DNA from: Heterocephalus glaber
Lineage: Eukaryota > Chordata > Mammalia > Rodentia > Bathyergidae
DNA length: 64,000 bases
Direction of reading: 5' to 3'
NCBI RefSeq assembly: GCF_000247695.1
Contig: NW_004624730.1
Coordinates: 28,830,860-28,894,859 of the forward strand
In this document: in pieces, positions 34,267-46,593 of the stretch
How positions within the stretch are numbered: the stretch's first letter is position 1
Layout of the letters: each line of letters opens with the position of its first letter
Notes under the pieces: generated by a model
The model's input: only the letters and a program-made list of their open reading frames with translations
Told to the model about the DNA's origin: nothing
Databases searched by the model: none
Made by a program: the position numbers and the translations under genes

Positions 34267-35261
34267 AAAATTATGTAGATATAATTTAGTGCAAACAAGT
34301 GATATATCTCATGGACTTCAGATGAATCTCCTTTTTATGTGATTTTTAAAACACTTCAATGGCAAGAGTAATATTTTCTCATGGATTTCTAGACACTGTG
34401 ACTTCCTTGACCATTCAAGGTATCAAACTGATGAGCCCACAAAAAATACCACTTTGTAAAAAGAAAAAAAACCTTTCATACAGATTTTAATATTGCCTGA
34501 TTCTTTTCAAAAAGGTATTAGTAATAAAGCAATTATTCAGTCTTGATTATAAAGTGAGTTCTGTTTTCTTAAAAAGAGAGGATGTTAATTTAATAGTTAC
34601 TCGAAACTCCCTACAACATCTCTCCTCGATAGGCAACTGTAAGATGATTGGTTTCTTTTTCTCCCTCGACTTTAATCACACAGCCTGCCATTACTGCATT
34701 TCACCACCAGATGGCAGAACATTCCTGATAAAATTAAATCTAGTTTTTCAGAAAGACCATTGGAAATTGAATTGATGCTAGAAATTGGATCAAGGAGACA
34801 CATAGGTGAAACTCTATGTCCATGAAGTTTTTTTTTCCAACATGTGCCAAAACGTAGATGAAACTGAAAAGTGAGGATTCTCATAGCGTAACTGCTATGA
34901 AACTGCTAAACAAGTTAAATAACCTCGCATTATTTTTATTTTCTACCCAACATAAGTTTTTGGAAGTATTGTATATAATATTCTGGGAGGTGCTGCTTGT
35001 TTTTCTCTAGTGTGGAAGGAATTTCACACATAAATCAAGGTAAAATCTTCATAAAAGATGCATTAGTGAAACTGCTAGTTGCTTTGCACTAATTTTTAAA
35101 ATCTTCAAGTATTTTCACAATTATGCAAATGAAAAACTGACAGATTTAATAATTTGACAGACTTAGTAACATGGCAGTCTGGTGTTTTTCACAGTGCTAC
35201 ACTTCCATTTGCTATTATCCTTTGCTAATGCATTCTAAAAGCATTAGTTATCAAACTGGGC

Positions 35262-35700
35262 CAAACATTAAAATCAGTTTAAAATACTGGTGCCTAGGTT
35301 CCATAAAATATTGGTGCCTGGAATGTCTGACTTAAATGGTGTGGGGTGTGGCCTGGGCATCAGTTATATTAAGGTTTGCTAGACAATTGGATCCACCCTA
35401 AACATGAGTTCTTAACATGATTCCCCTGTCACCTGTGTCAGAATTGTGTCAGTGGGACTGAATTTACGAAGCATGTTACCTAGCTTCACTTTTTAGAGTG
35501 ATTCAATAGATCTGGCCAGGGATCCAGGATTTTATTATGTAACAACTTCCCTGGTTACTTAAGAACAGTTAAATTTGAAAATCAGCCTCAAATTTTAGTG
35601 TACGCCAAAATCACCCGAAGAGCTTTTAACACAGATTGTTAAAACAGAAGCAGGGGCTCTGATTTAACAAGTTTTGGGCAATGCTAATTATTATGCTTTG
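35262..35700. repeat. MER5A-like hAT fragments
   Basis: Two diverged segments resemble MER5A. The first has GGTGTGGGGTGTGGCCTGGG and CATCAGTTATATTAAGG. The second has TAGTGTACGCCAAAATCACC, GAAGAGCTTTTAACACAGAT and CAGGGGCTCTGATTTAAC. Both follow the order of the MER5A consensus as I recall it. Confidence 0.6.
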
Positions 35701-36389
35701 ACAAGGTAATGACTATCCTTCTGCAACCACTGACTTACAGTGACAACTGTGCCTCCAAATCTGTTGCACTTGAAGAGAGTAATATATAAGAGCTACATGT
35801 GATGTAACAGCTGTTTCTTTTTGTAAAGATATTGAGAGAATTTACTTTTGAAAGAAGTTCTACCTGAGTTAAGTAAAATTCTTTATAAAAATGTAGATAG
35901 AATGCATCTAAGTTGAAGAGGTGTCTTATGTACCTCCTCTACCACAGAGAAGAACCAGGTAACAAAGGGAAAACTATATTTTGAGCAGAGTTATTGAGGA
36001 AGAATCTGAAAATGAGCAAAGAAGTGACAGGGGACCCAGAATAGCATGAGGAGTTCAAATGGCCGCCTAGAGAAAGGAACTAAGCAAATTGCAGCCTCAA
36101 CCTCAGCCCCTTGGCCACAGAGGGAAAAGGTAGGAAAATGCCAGCAACCTCAAGCATAGCAGACTGGCAGTCCTGACCGCAGGAGAATTCCATGGTCCTT
36201 AATCTAACTTAGCTAGCTAGCTGGTCTAAGAGTGATTGCTCTGATTCAAAGAAGGAAACCATCCATCTTGCCCCCTTCATACAGACACACAAAACTTAAG
36301 CTGCTACAATAGCCCAAATACCATCTTGACATATTACAGCCACCCCTCTGACATATTCAGAGAAGTGTGGAACCTATGCATTCCTCATA

Positions 36390-39300
36390 AGAAAGAGAAT
36401 CTTAAAAACAGCAATAGAAAAATGTCAATGGGCCTAGAGCAGATTTATCAGAACTGTTAAAACACCAGGAGAGAGTGGGATGGTATATTGAAAATGCTGA
36501 AAGAAAAATACCTGTCAACCAAGAATACTATATGAAGCAAAACTATCAAAAAGGAAAAATTAAAGCCTACCTCAGATAATTAGAAACAGGAAATTCATCC
36601 CCACCAGACCAACACTACAAAAAAGTGCTCAAGGGATTCCCACATAAAAAGCAAAAAGATACCTATCATCATGAGAACATACTAATACTTAACATTTTAC
36701 TGGAAAAATGGCTCCATGAAAGAGAAAGAGAAGACTTAAAATAACAAAAATCTGCCAAATTACAAAAATGAGGTGGAAAAGAAGAAACATAAAAATAAGC
36801 AGAATACAATTAAAGTGATACAAGAAAGTTCATATCAATAACATGATCTTAAAGGACCAATGAGTAAAGAAAATATAAAAGCAATTTTTAAATCTGCAGA
36901 AAAAAATGAAAATGACATCACAACATATTAGTTTCAATGAGACAGCAAATTCAGTACTGAGCAATAAATGTATATATAAAAAATAGGAAAATTTTCAATA
37001 ACCCAACAAGATTTCAAAAAATGTTCCTTAAAGACTTAGAAAAGCAAAACAAACCAAACCCAAAACTAGTTGAAGGAAAGAAATAGGATTTACACAACAA
37101 AAAACAAATGAAACAAGTTTTTTGAAAGGATAAATTTAACAGACATTTAGCTATATTAAAAGGAAGGGGACAAGGGTGGGGGGAAGGACTCAATCAGAGG
37201 TGCAAAATGAGACATAATTTATAACATAAATACAAAGAATATAAGAGTATTGTGAACACTTATAGGCTAAAAACCTGAAAAACCCAGAAAAGGATAAATT
37301 TCAGAACACAGAAAACCTACCAAAGCTGAATCAAGAATAAGAGATACAAACATTAGTCATGAGGTTAAAATAGTATTTAAAAGTTTACCATCTTAAAAAT
37401 TCTAGGACCTAATGGCTTCCTTGCAAAATTTTACAAAACACTAAGTTCAATTCTTCTTAAACTAATCTGGAAAATTTAAATGGAAGGAACTCTGCCAAAA
37501 CCTTCACAAAGCCACACTACCCTGATAATAAAACCAGATAAAAAGAAAACTATAGACCCATATTCCTGATGAACACAGATAAAAAATTCTCAAGATGTTA
37601 ACAGCAAACCACTTTCAACAGTTCATCAAAAAGATCATACACCATGATCAAGAGGGATTCATCCCGTGATGCAAGGGTGGTTTGAGCAAATCAACAAACA
37701 TGATAAAAGACAGCAACAGAATCAAAGGCAAACACCACATGATCATCTCAGTAGATACACAAAAAAGCATTCAGTAAGATTCAATATACTTTCATCATAA
37801 GACCTCTCAAGAAATTATGAATAAAAGGAACATAGAATACTAAAGCATATATGAAAATCACAAACAATATCATATTGAACAGGGAAAAGCTGAAAGCATT
37901 TCCTCTGTGACCAGGAACAAGACAAAAATTCCATCTCTTAATATAGTCTTAGCAAGAGAAATTAGTCAAGAGAAAGAAAGGGCAGTCAAATTGGAAAGTA
38001 AGTTAAATTGTCCACACTTGCAGATGGCATGCCATGATTTTCTACATAGCAAAACAAATTCTTTACCAAAAGCTTTTGAAACTTACCAGTAAATTCAGTA
38101 AAGATACAAGAAACAAAACATACAAAAAGTAGTAGCATTTTTATATATTAATAATGAACTTGCTGATTAAAAAAAATCAAGAAAGAAATCCCATTCACAA
38201 TAGCTACGAAAATGTAATATTCAGTAATAAATTTAACCAAGGAAGTGAAAGGTTTCTACAATGAAAATTATGAAACACAAGAGCAATTTTATAGGACAGG
38301 AAAATGCAAAGATATCCCATGGGATATCTTGTGTGTGTCAGAGGAATTGATATTGTTAAAATGAACTTACTATCCAAAGTGATCTATAGACACAATACAT
38401 CAAGATACTAATGGCTTTCTTCACAGAAATAGAAAAATATCCTGAAATGAATATGGAACTACAAAAGCTATAATAGTCAAGTCAAAGTGATTCTAAGAAG
38501 AAAAAAAAATTTTTTTTAAAGCTGGAGCCATCACAATATCTGACATCAAAACATACCACAAAGTTCTAGTAACCAAAATACTAAGGTACTGACATAGAAA
38601 CAGATCTATGGGACAAAATAGAGAACCCCCAAAGCTATCTATGCTTGTAGAGCTAGCTGATTTTTTTACAACAGTGCCAAGAATATTCAGTGGAGAAAAG
38701 ACAGGCTCTTCAACACAGAGTTGTGGCAAAATTGGATATATACATTTATAGAAGACTGAAACTAAATCTCTTCCTTAACCATATACAAAAATCAACTCAA
38801 CATGGATCAAAGACCTAAGTGTCAGACCTGAAATACAAAATTAATACAAGAATACAAAGGGGAAACACTTCATGACATTAATGTAGGCAATGACTTTTTG
38901 GATAGGATCCCAAAGGCAAATGCAACAAATGTGAAAATAGACAAAAGGAATTATATCAAATTGAGAAGCTTCTGCATGACAAAAGAAATACCAGAATTAA
39001 CAGACAACTTATTGAATGAGTGAATATATTTGCAAGCTATTCTTCCCACAGAAAATTGATATCTAGAATTTGTAAGGAATTCAACAAACTTGAACACTAA
39101 AATTATTTTAAAAGTTCAATTTAAAATGGGCTGAAGAGCTAAATGGGCACTTATTTTTAAAAGATATACAAATGGTCAACAAATATATGGAAAAAATGCT
39201 CAGGGTCATTAACCATCAGTAAAATGCACATCAGAACTATAGAGATATGAGCTCACCAAGATAGAGTGTTTGTCATCAAAAAGAAAAAACACCAGGTGCT

Positions 39301-39934
39301 GACAAGGATGCACAGAAAGGGAAACTGTTATACACTGACAGTGAAAATGTAAATTAGTACAGTCATTATGGAAAACTATATGGAGATCCCTTTAGAAACT
39401 AAAAATAGATCCAGCAATTTAAATACTGGATATATATTCAAACTAGATGAAATCATTATACAGAAAGATAATGTACACTATCGTTTTATTACAGCAGTAT
39501 TCACAATAGCTAAAATATAGAACTAACTTTGATATGGATTGGTGTATGAATGGACAAAGAAAATGTGAATATAACAGAATACTACTTAGGAGGAACACAC
39601 TTTTTTTTTTTTTTTTTTTTTGGTTCCAGGGATCGAACTGGGGTCCTTGTGCTTGCGTAGGAGGCGATGAAACCACTGAGCTAAATCCCTGGCCCAGAAT
39701 ACTACTTAGACATAAAAAAGAATGAGATCCTGGCATTTATAGCAACATAGATGGAACTACAGATCATTATGTTAAATGAAATCAACCAGAACAGAAAGAT
39801 AAATACATATTGTTGTGTAAACTAAAAAGTTAATTTCATAGAATGTAGTGGAATCATGGGCCACAAGATACTGGGAAGTGCTGGCGAAAGAAAGGATAAA
39901 GAAGTTCACTACAGGATACTAAAACAGAGAAGAG
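36390..39934 (+). mobile_element. Old L1 remnant, upstream part
   Basis: Sense L1 with many disruptions. Around 37400-37700 the reverse-transcriptase region is readable (a CACACTACCCTGATAATAAA stretch, then CACCATGATCAAGAGGGATT). Towards 39480-39760 come the CAATAGCTAAAATATAGAAC and GAATGAGATCCTGGCATTTA motifs of the ORF2 end. The element continues after the MaLR insertion at 42069. An ID SINE splits it at 39601-39695. The 36390-36700 part resembles the older L1M-type 5' region. Confidence 0.8.
39601..39695 (-). repeat. ID SINE inside the L1
   Basis: A long T run and the antisense ID body ending GAGCTAAATCCCTGGCCC. The duplication AGAATACTACTTAG is at 39576-39589 and 39696-39709. Eleven extra bases lie between the left copy and the T run. 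It is younger than the L1 it interrupts. Confidence 0.9.
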
Positions 39935-39935
39935 G

Positions 39936-42068
39936 TGTCTTAATCACTTTTCTTATCACTGAGCCACAGTACTCAGCAGCCACAACTGAAAGGAGGATAG
40001 GTTTATTTGGCTCATATTTCAATCCATAGTTGGCTGATCCCAAGGCAGAATAGCATAGCAGAGAGAGAGCTGCTCATGTCATGGCAGCAGGGAAGCAGAG
40101 AGTCAGGGGAGAAGCTAGGAAGGGAAATATAACCCCCAGGTACTCCCACAATGAGCTACCTCTTCCAATTGGGCCCCACCTCCTAAAAGTAAGTCAGCTA
40201 TATATGTCCCCTAAATCCAATCATCTTCCAAAAGCCCTACTCATGAGGCCCTTGGGGGATATCTAGATATAGACTATAACATTCTGTCCCATACCCTCAA
40301 AAGACTCATGTACATCCCATTAAGCAAAATAAATTTCTATAAGTTGTCAAAGTCCTAACAATTCTAACATTGCTGAAAATTTCAGGTCCCAAGTATCTGA
40401 GACTCAAGGCAAACACTTAGCTGCAAGCCCCTATAAAACTAGAAAGTTAAACACAGCTGACATATAGTGGTACAGGATAAACACTCACATTCTAAAAGGA
40501 AAAATAGGAGGATAGAAAGAAATCAGAACAAAGCAAGACTAAAAATCAGCAAGTTGAACATTAAATCCCAAAGTCCCATGTCCAGAACCCAGGGAAAGCT
40601 GTGACAAAAGGTAAACTCTAAGTGGCTTGGCTGTCCCTGTCCCTATGGCATTCTTGGTGGTTGTAGCTCTCATGGCCTTTGCTCACTCCTTCTGGCTGTC
40701 TACAAACATTTTACATTCCTAGCATCTCCAATTTTCTAAAGTCTCATTGCACTTTTGGTTACATTCTCACAGCCCCACACACTCCCATTCACAGGCACAC
40801 TGCCAGACCTCCTAACTTTCTTCTGAAATCTGGGTGGAAGCCTCCATGACCCCATAACTCTTGCACTCTGCATGCCTGTAAAACCAGCACAACATAGATA
40901 GTGTCAAGGTCTGCTGCCCTCTTGAGCCCTAGCCAGGCCTCTTAAAATCATGGCTTTAGAGGCCTCTGAGAGCCTCAGTGGCTGAACTCTATGAAAGGAA
41001 TTCTGGGAAACCAATTCCCTAGGTAGCCATTCTGGAACACAGTTCACCAGGCTCTCTTTTCATAGTAAAGTCACTTTGCAATTCTGAGCATGTGAAGGGT
41101 GAGGCCTTGCTGATTCCTGACATGCCCTTAAGTCATTTTTCCTGTTGTCCTGATTGATACCACTTGGCTACGTTTTCATCTTTTCAGTAACCAAGCTTTC
41201 CTTGGCCAAAACTTTGCTGGCTCTTCCTTTTTAGGGAAACTGAAAACTTTTCAAATGGGATTTTTGCTCCTGGTTCTTAATGTAGAATTGACTAAAAGCC
41301 CCTAAACATACTCATGCCCCAGCCTGAAAATGGGCTGCCTTGGAATTTTCCCTACCATATTAACTAGTCCACCATCCTTACTCTCAGTCTCTTGAAAAGT
41401 CTCAGGACATGAACAAAATTTAGACAGATTTTTCTCTCAGAGCACAACACACATGGCTGGAGTCCTACTGCCAATGGAGTCCTTGTTCCCAACTAAAACC
41501 TCCTGGGCCTGGTCTTTACCAGGATGCATGTCTGTTGGCATTCTGAGCCCTGACCAGAATCTCCCATCAGTTTCGGCTTAAAGCAGTCTAGGGCTGCTTC
41601 TTACGCTGACATCTCCAAACTTTTCCAAACTCCTATTGCAAGCCAGCTCCAAAGGCTTCTGAACTACAAGATGAAGTAGTATCACAGCAATGACCCCACT
41701 TCTCTGGTTCCAAAATCTATCTCAGTAATATCACTTGCTGATAGCACAAAATACCAAACACCCACAACTTCAGGAAGGAGAGATTTAGTTTGGTTCACAT
41801 TTAGGCCATAGTCTGCTGGCACCAAGGCAAGAAGGCATGACAGAAATCCATAGAGGAAGAAAGCTGCTCATAGCATGCCAGACAGGAAGTCAAGAAATAA
41901 GGGAGGAGCTGGGGAGGGAGATACCCCTCCAGGCCACACCCCTAAGTGACCCGTGTTCTGGAGCCAGACCCCAACACCAAGTCAACTATAGGCCTCATAA
42001 TCCACTTACCTTCCCAAGGTCCTACCTATAAGTACCTGAGGCTCTTGGAGGAATATCTAGATATAATA
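39936..42068 (-). mobile_element. Near-complete MaLR (ERVL-MaLR) retrotransposon
   Basis: Two direct repeats of about 350 bp, 39936-40281 and 41718-42068, flank a 1.4-kb internal region. On the minus strand the LTR begins TGTTATAGTCTATATCTAG and contains AAATAAACCTATCCTCC before its end, as in MT/ORR-type LTRs. The internal part has motifs such as CTCATTGCACTTTTGGTTAC and CCCAAAGTCCCATGTCC (plus strand), like MST/THE1 internal sequence. MaLR elements lack functional pol, and I see no long reading frame. It lies inside the L1, whose 3' UTR resumes at 42069. No clear target-site duplication. Confidence 0.78.
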
Positions 42069-42405
42069 GGAAGAATTAGAGCTGGTTTTTCTATAGCACA
42101 GTAGGATAATTATTGGCTAAAACAATCTATAATATATTTCTAAACGATTAGATGAGCACAAAATTCCCAACACATAATGATTAATGTTTAAAGACATGAA
42201 AATGATTATTACTTTGATTTGATTAACACACACTGTATACATGTATTGAATTTCCATATATATCTCATAAAATGTACAAGTATTTGGGTCAACAAAAATA
42301 ACATAAATATTTGTATATGTGTTATGTACATATATCAATTCCCCACAATAAATGCAGTTGCAATCATTATGTACTCCAAACATGTACTAATAAGAAATAA
42401 AAATC
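42069..42405 (+). mobile_element. L1 3' UTR, continuation
   Basis: TTCTATAGCACAGTAGGATA, ACAATCTATAATATATTTCT and TTGATTTGATTAACACACAC follow the order of an L1M 3' UTR and continue the element interrupted by the MaLR. The part from about 42330 (CAATCATTATGTACTCCAAA) resembles the younger rodent L1 terminus and may be a separate scrap. Confidence 0.65.
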
Positions 42406-42444
42406 AGACAACTAAAATAATTTTTAAAAATGCAAAAGAAAACC

Positions 42445-43210
42445 TCAGCCTTTCAAAAGCATTGCTTTTCAAACTTTCTTTGCATATGATTCACCTGAAT
42501 TTTTTTTTTAGAAGCTATATTTTTTAATGCAATATATGCTCATAAACATTCTAGACAGTATTTTAAATTATACAATCTTTCCAAAAAGAAAATATTCAAC
42601 TAATGATAACATAGATAACTTTCAGTGTAAGTAAAACGTTACAAGATGTTAACATTAAAGTTATCATCAGCTTTTCCACAGCACAATGTACAGAAATGTG
42701 TGAGCTTCCTGTACGAAATAGAATAATCTTACTCTTGAGCCAGTCGTTCAATAACACGCTGGTAATCTTCCACTAGTTCCTGAAAGCTTTCTTCCAGTTG
42801 TTCATGTTGCATGCTTATTTCTATTTGGTTCATCTGGTTTGTCAATTCTTCTGGCGTGAGACATTTTCTCATCTTAGCAAGATCTCTCTGCTTTTTCTTA
42901 TAAGGGCTGACCAGTCTTCTCTTAATATCCACCCTGTAGCTTCTGTATTGCTCAGCATCACTCATGTCAGTCACCAGCAGTTGAAGAATTTCATAAACCC
43001 ATCTAGCATGTTGCTTATTTATTTTGAACTTCTGCTGTGCTTCTACTGCCATATCTTCATTGAATCCTTGCATTAATTTTTCCCAGGAAAAACAGGGCAA
43101 ATCTTGACAATGATATATATTTTTTAAACAGTATGGATTCTGATTCAACAGTTTTGGGTGGAGCCTGACTTTAATAAGCTTCCAGGTCATAAGGAACAAA
43201 GTTCCAGAGG
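42445..43210 (+). repeat. MER5A element split by a retrocopy
   Basis: The left half (42460-42499, TTGCTTTTCAAACTTTCTTT then TGATTCACCTGAA) and right half (43125-43205, ATTCTGATTCAACAGTTTTG, GGTGGAGCCTGACTTTAATA, AGCTTCCAGGTCATAAGG) are consecutive parts of one MER5A copy. The HAT1 retrocopy lies between them. Confidence 0.65.
42500..43110 (-). pseudogene. HAT1: HAT1 processed pseudogene, 5' truncated
   Basis: On the minus strand the sequence reads CQDLPCFSWEKLMQGFNEDM and on through QHARWVYEILQLLVTDMSD, RRLVSPYKKKQRDLAKMRKC to the stop after RVIERLAQE. This is the C-terminal ~137 residues of the catalytic subunit HAT1 of the type B histone acetyltransferase, which acetylates newly made histone H4. 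There are no introns. After TAA/TGA-bearing 3' UTR-like sequence with ATTAAA it ends in ten A residues (42500-42509). The N-terminal two-thirds, including the acetyl-CoA-binding domain, is missing. The reading frame is intact, with changes such as Arg to Trp after CFS. Residues upstream of CQDLP in this frame come from MER5A sequence. Almost certainly a non-functional retrocopy. Confidence 0.92.
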
Positions 43211-45233
43211 AAAGAAAAGAGTTTTGATGTGACACATAAGTCACATATGTGATGTTAAAAGTAAGGGAGGCAGACTATTTTCTGACTCTAAATTCAAACT
43301 TCTATTCCTTTGAAGTATGAGGATTAAGATTTTGGAGTTTTCTGTTTTGTTTTGCAGTAGAACTGCAGTTATTTTCTGTTGAGATATAAAAGCTTAATCT
43401 TTCCACTGCTCCAGATTAGAACTTTGAATTTAGATTGTAAAAATGAGAAATCTTCATCACAGCTATTATTAGTCTTACCTTTATGAGGTTACTTGCAATA
43501 TAATCAGTGAAGTGTTCGTTTTCTATTTCCTTATAAAAAAAATAGGATACCGTACCTCTACTTGGCCAACAATAGCATCTACAATCTTAGACACACTTTT
43601 ACCTGTTCCCCAGTAAAACAATATTTCTATGTTCCACAAGTATTTTTCCAAAACAAAATATAAACAGCCTGCTACATTTCTTTGCTGTTTAATTCTAGAG
43701 AATTTGTTGGAGTATCTAGCCAATATTTATTCTGAGATGCTAATATGTGTTTTAGAACACTTAACAGATATCTTTTAGGTTTTTAAAGACATTGCCTTAA
43801 TTCTTGATAAAAGATTTGTATTGTGAAAAATGGACTTAATGCTTAGTAAATGCCCAGATTATGGACCTGCCTTTACAACCTCAACTGTTACCTTTATCTA
43901 TAATTCTCATAGTAAGTGTGAAATTTTCATACTTCTTGCACTGGTTTCTACATGAATAGTTAAATTTATATTCAAAAGTAAAAATAATAATGAATAGTCT
44001 TTAGGTAAAGGTGAATCATCCTCATGCTGTGGAGTTTATTTTACATGCATTAATTTAATAAGTGATAATTAATACTAACAAAATGCTTACTATATTTTGA
44101 AGGCAAGAAGAAAGGGCAGCCATTGTGAAATTAAATGCAAAAGCTGATAAATAATTCATTGAAAATATTAAGTGTCATAAATGGGCAGATGTGTAGTGGA
44201 TTAAAAATACAAACATGGTTTCTAAAGTTCAAATTCCACAGCTCAACATTTAAAATTTTTAATATTAAACTAATTGTAATTTAACATTTAGGTAATTTTG
44301 ATGATTTATTTGAACCTGAAAATTAACCTTTGCTTTTGAATTTAAAAATCATAAGTTAAATCTATTGATTTTATTTATTAAGAACTTATTGTGACACTAA
44401 GTAAAAATCTGTTCTTCAAGTTCTAAGCATAAGTATTAATTAATTCCTATTATGTATAATTTTTTCTACATGGATATTCTCTATTAATGAGAAACATAAA
44501 ATCACAAATGCTCATTATCATATTTTTCTCCCACGTTTGGAAAATAATTGGACAAAATTCTCAAATAGCAAAAATTAATGACTCATAAGCTATAATTATT
44601 ATTTTTCAAACTAGGACTTAATATATACAAAAATCAGCTATAAAATGAATATTAATATGCCTTTAAAAGAGCATATGAGAGAAAGTTGTGTGTATTTATA
44701 TGTCTGACAACTTCAGGGAGATGCAGGTCTTGGATACATTTCACTTGGTGAAGATCTAATATTGTGACTTTTGTAAAGTGCTTTGCGACTTTAGGAGAGA
44801 AGAAATTACTTAGTAAAATAAAGCTTAATATGTCTAGTAGGAGACTCTGAAGAGTGAAATGGAGTGTGTTCCTCTAGAACTTCAACTGTGTCATGAAAAT
44901 TTTCTCATATATAGATACTCTGAACACATTTACACAGTTCCCATTTTAAAACTGCCAAAAAGTATGGTGGCAAATGAAATTCTCACTTGTCTTGTATTTA
45001 ACTATATAAACTCAAGAATTTGACCCTTAGAATTAACCATGTAAGAAGATTAATTTTTATATTCCAATGATCTCAAATGGTTTAGGTTTCCTTGGCAAGA
45101 GTTGCCTTTATGTTCAGTCTGTGTATCTTTAAAAATTGCTGTTAGCCTTGCTGTATCACCTTTTTCCATTTTGCAAATTGTATACAGCTAAACAGATAAA
45201 GCAGATAGTTTCATCACAAAGAAATGGGCTTAC

Positions 45234-46134
45234 CTGTGCCACTGGTCAATAACAGCCTTGGATGGTAACCTCCAGATTATTTTGGGTTTGGGCTCTCCAG
45301 TAGCTGAGCAGTTCAGTAGCAATTTGTCCCCAAAATTCACCTCAGTCCATTTCTGAGAGGCAACTTTTATCTTGGGGATTGTCTCTTGCTCTTTTACTGT
45401 AAGAATCACCACCCTTCTCTCTGAGCCTGTGGAGCTGGTAGCAATACACTCATAAGTGCCCCTGTCTGCAGAAACTATGTTTCTTATATGCAGACTCCCA
45501 TTTGAATACAGAAGCAACTTGGAATTAGTAAACTGCAATGGTTTTACTTCAGTGCCATCACAGAGGACCCAGTGAACAGTGGGCTGAGGACTTCCTTTTG
45601 CAGTGCAGGGCAGTGTCAAACTTTCACCCCAAATCCCTACCATGTCTTGCCTCTTTTGCTCTAGAATAACAGGAGGAGCTGCAATGACTTGTATTTTAAC
45701 CAGCCACGAATCCTGGCCAGCTGGATTACTGGCCATGCATTTGTAAAAGCCACGGTCATAAATACTTAGATTATGGATGACCAGTGTTCCATCAGATGTT
45801 ACCAGGGCCTGAGTCTTTCCCTGAGATGCTTCTGAGACCACCGTTTGGTTTGCAAGAATCCAGGAAATTGTAGGGCTAGGTCTCCCTTCCACTCTGCACT
45901 TCAGTTCCACAGTGCTTCCAGAATGAACTGTGATCTCTTTGGTATGTCTCTCCAGAATCCTTGGGGGATAGGAAACCACAGACAAGGTGACATGAAGGTG
46001 GTCTGTGCCGAAAGGATTGGATGCTGAGCACAGGTACTGTCCACGGTCCTGAATGCTGACCTTCTGGATGGACAGAGTGCCATTGGGGAGCACTTGGAAC
46101 CGGCTACCTTGTTTCCTTTTAGACAGTTCAATTG
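45234..46134 (-). CDS. IGSF10: IGSF10 coding exon 6: Ig3 (second half) to Ig6 (first half)
   Basis: TTTTCATCAG precedes the exon, and CACAG|GTAAGC ends it. The exon is 901 bases: two bases complete an Ala codon, 299 codons, two bases left. It covers about residues 1670-1970 and starts with IELSKRKQGSRFQVLPNGTL. It finishes the domain with GQYLCSASN, has two complete Ig domains (GRPSPTISWILANQT... GFYKCMASN and GSPQPTVHWVL... GTYECIATS) and ends inside the next (GEPKPKIIWRLPSKAV). Introns thus cut through Ig domains rather than between them. Confidence 0.96.
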
Positions 46135-46593
46135 CTGATGAAAAGAAAGAAATGTGTAGCCACAGGTCACCGAGATTTATATAGAAAATATGAAGTTATC
46201 TCTTTGTTAGGCTACTGTGAATAAATACATTCTAAAATCTAGTTTTCAGGTTGCCAAAGTTATAGTATTGTTGAATTTTTTAAATTCACATACTTTACAT
46301 TTTAAAACCAGATAGTTTAATGCCATGGCCATTCTTTCTTTTTCAAATCTTATTTTTGGATGTTCTTCTAAAGCATTTCAAAAACCATTCTTAATGAACA
46401 TATTTTAAAACCTAATGAGCAAAAATATGCAAATGTTACATAAGAATTTTAATATTTTTTGTATTTTGGAGAAATTTGAAACTTCTATTAAATCTCTGAA
46501 GAAATCAACTCCAGTTTCAGATTTCTCCCAAAATATAATATTTTACTTATGCTACAATTAAAGAAGACTAAGTGTAAGAAAAGTTTCAAATAC
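46135..46593 (-). other. Short IGSF10 intron (459 bp)
   Basis: AT-rich, GT at its 5' end and AG at its 3' end, phase 1. No repeat or other feature recognised. Confidence 0.85.

Larger units (their letters stand above)
33706..45233 (-). other. 11.5-kb IGSF10 intron with nested repeats and a retrocopy
   Basis: It holds ID SINEs (33781-33864, 34208-34266, 39601-39695), an old L1-like scrap (33945-34095), two MER5A-like fragments (about 35262-35560 and 35590-35700), an L1 interrupted by a MaLR element (36390-42310), an L1 3' end (about 42330-42405) and a HAT1 retrocopy inside another MER5A (42445-43210). From 43260 to 45233 the sequence is very AT-rich with nothing I recognise. Confidence 0.8.

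Noticed and set aside
42798..43076. 92-residue plus-strand frame
   Set aside because: It is antisense to the HAT1 retrocopy and has no resemblance of its own.
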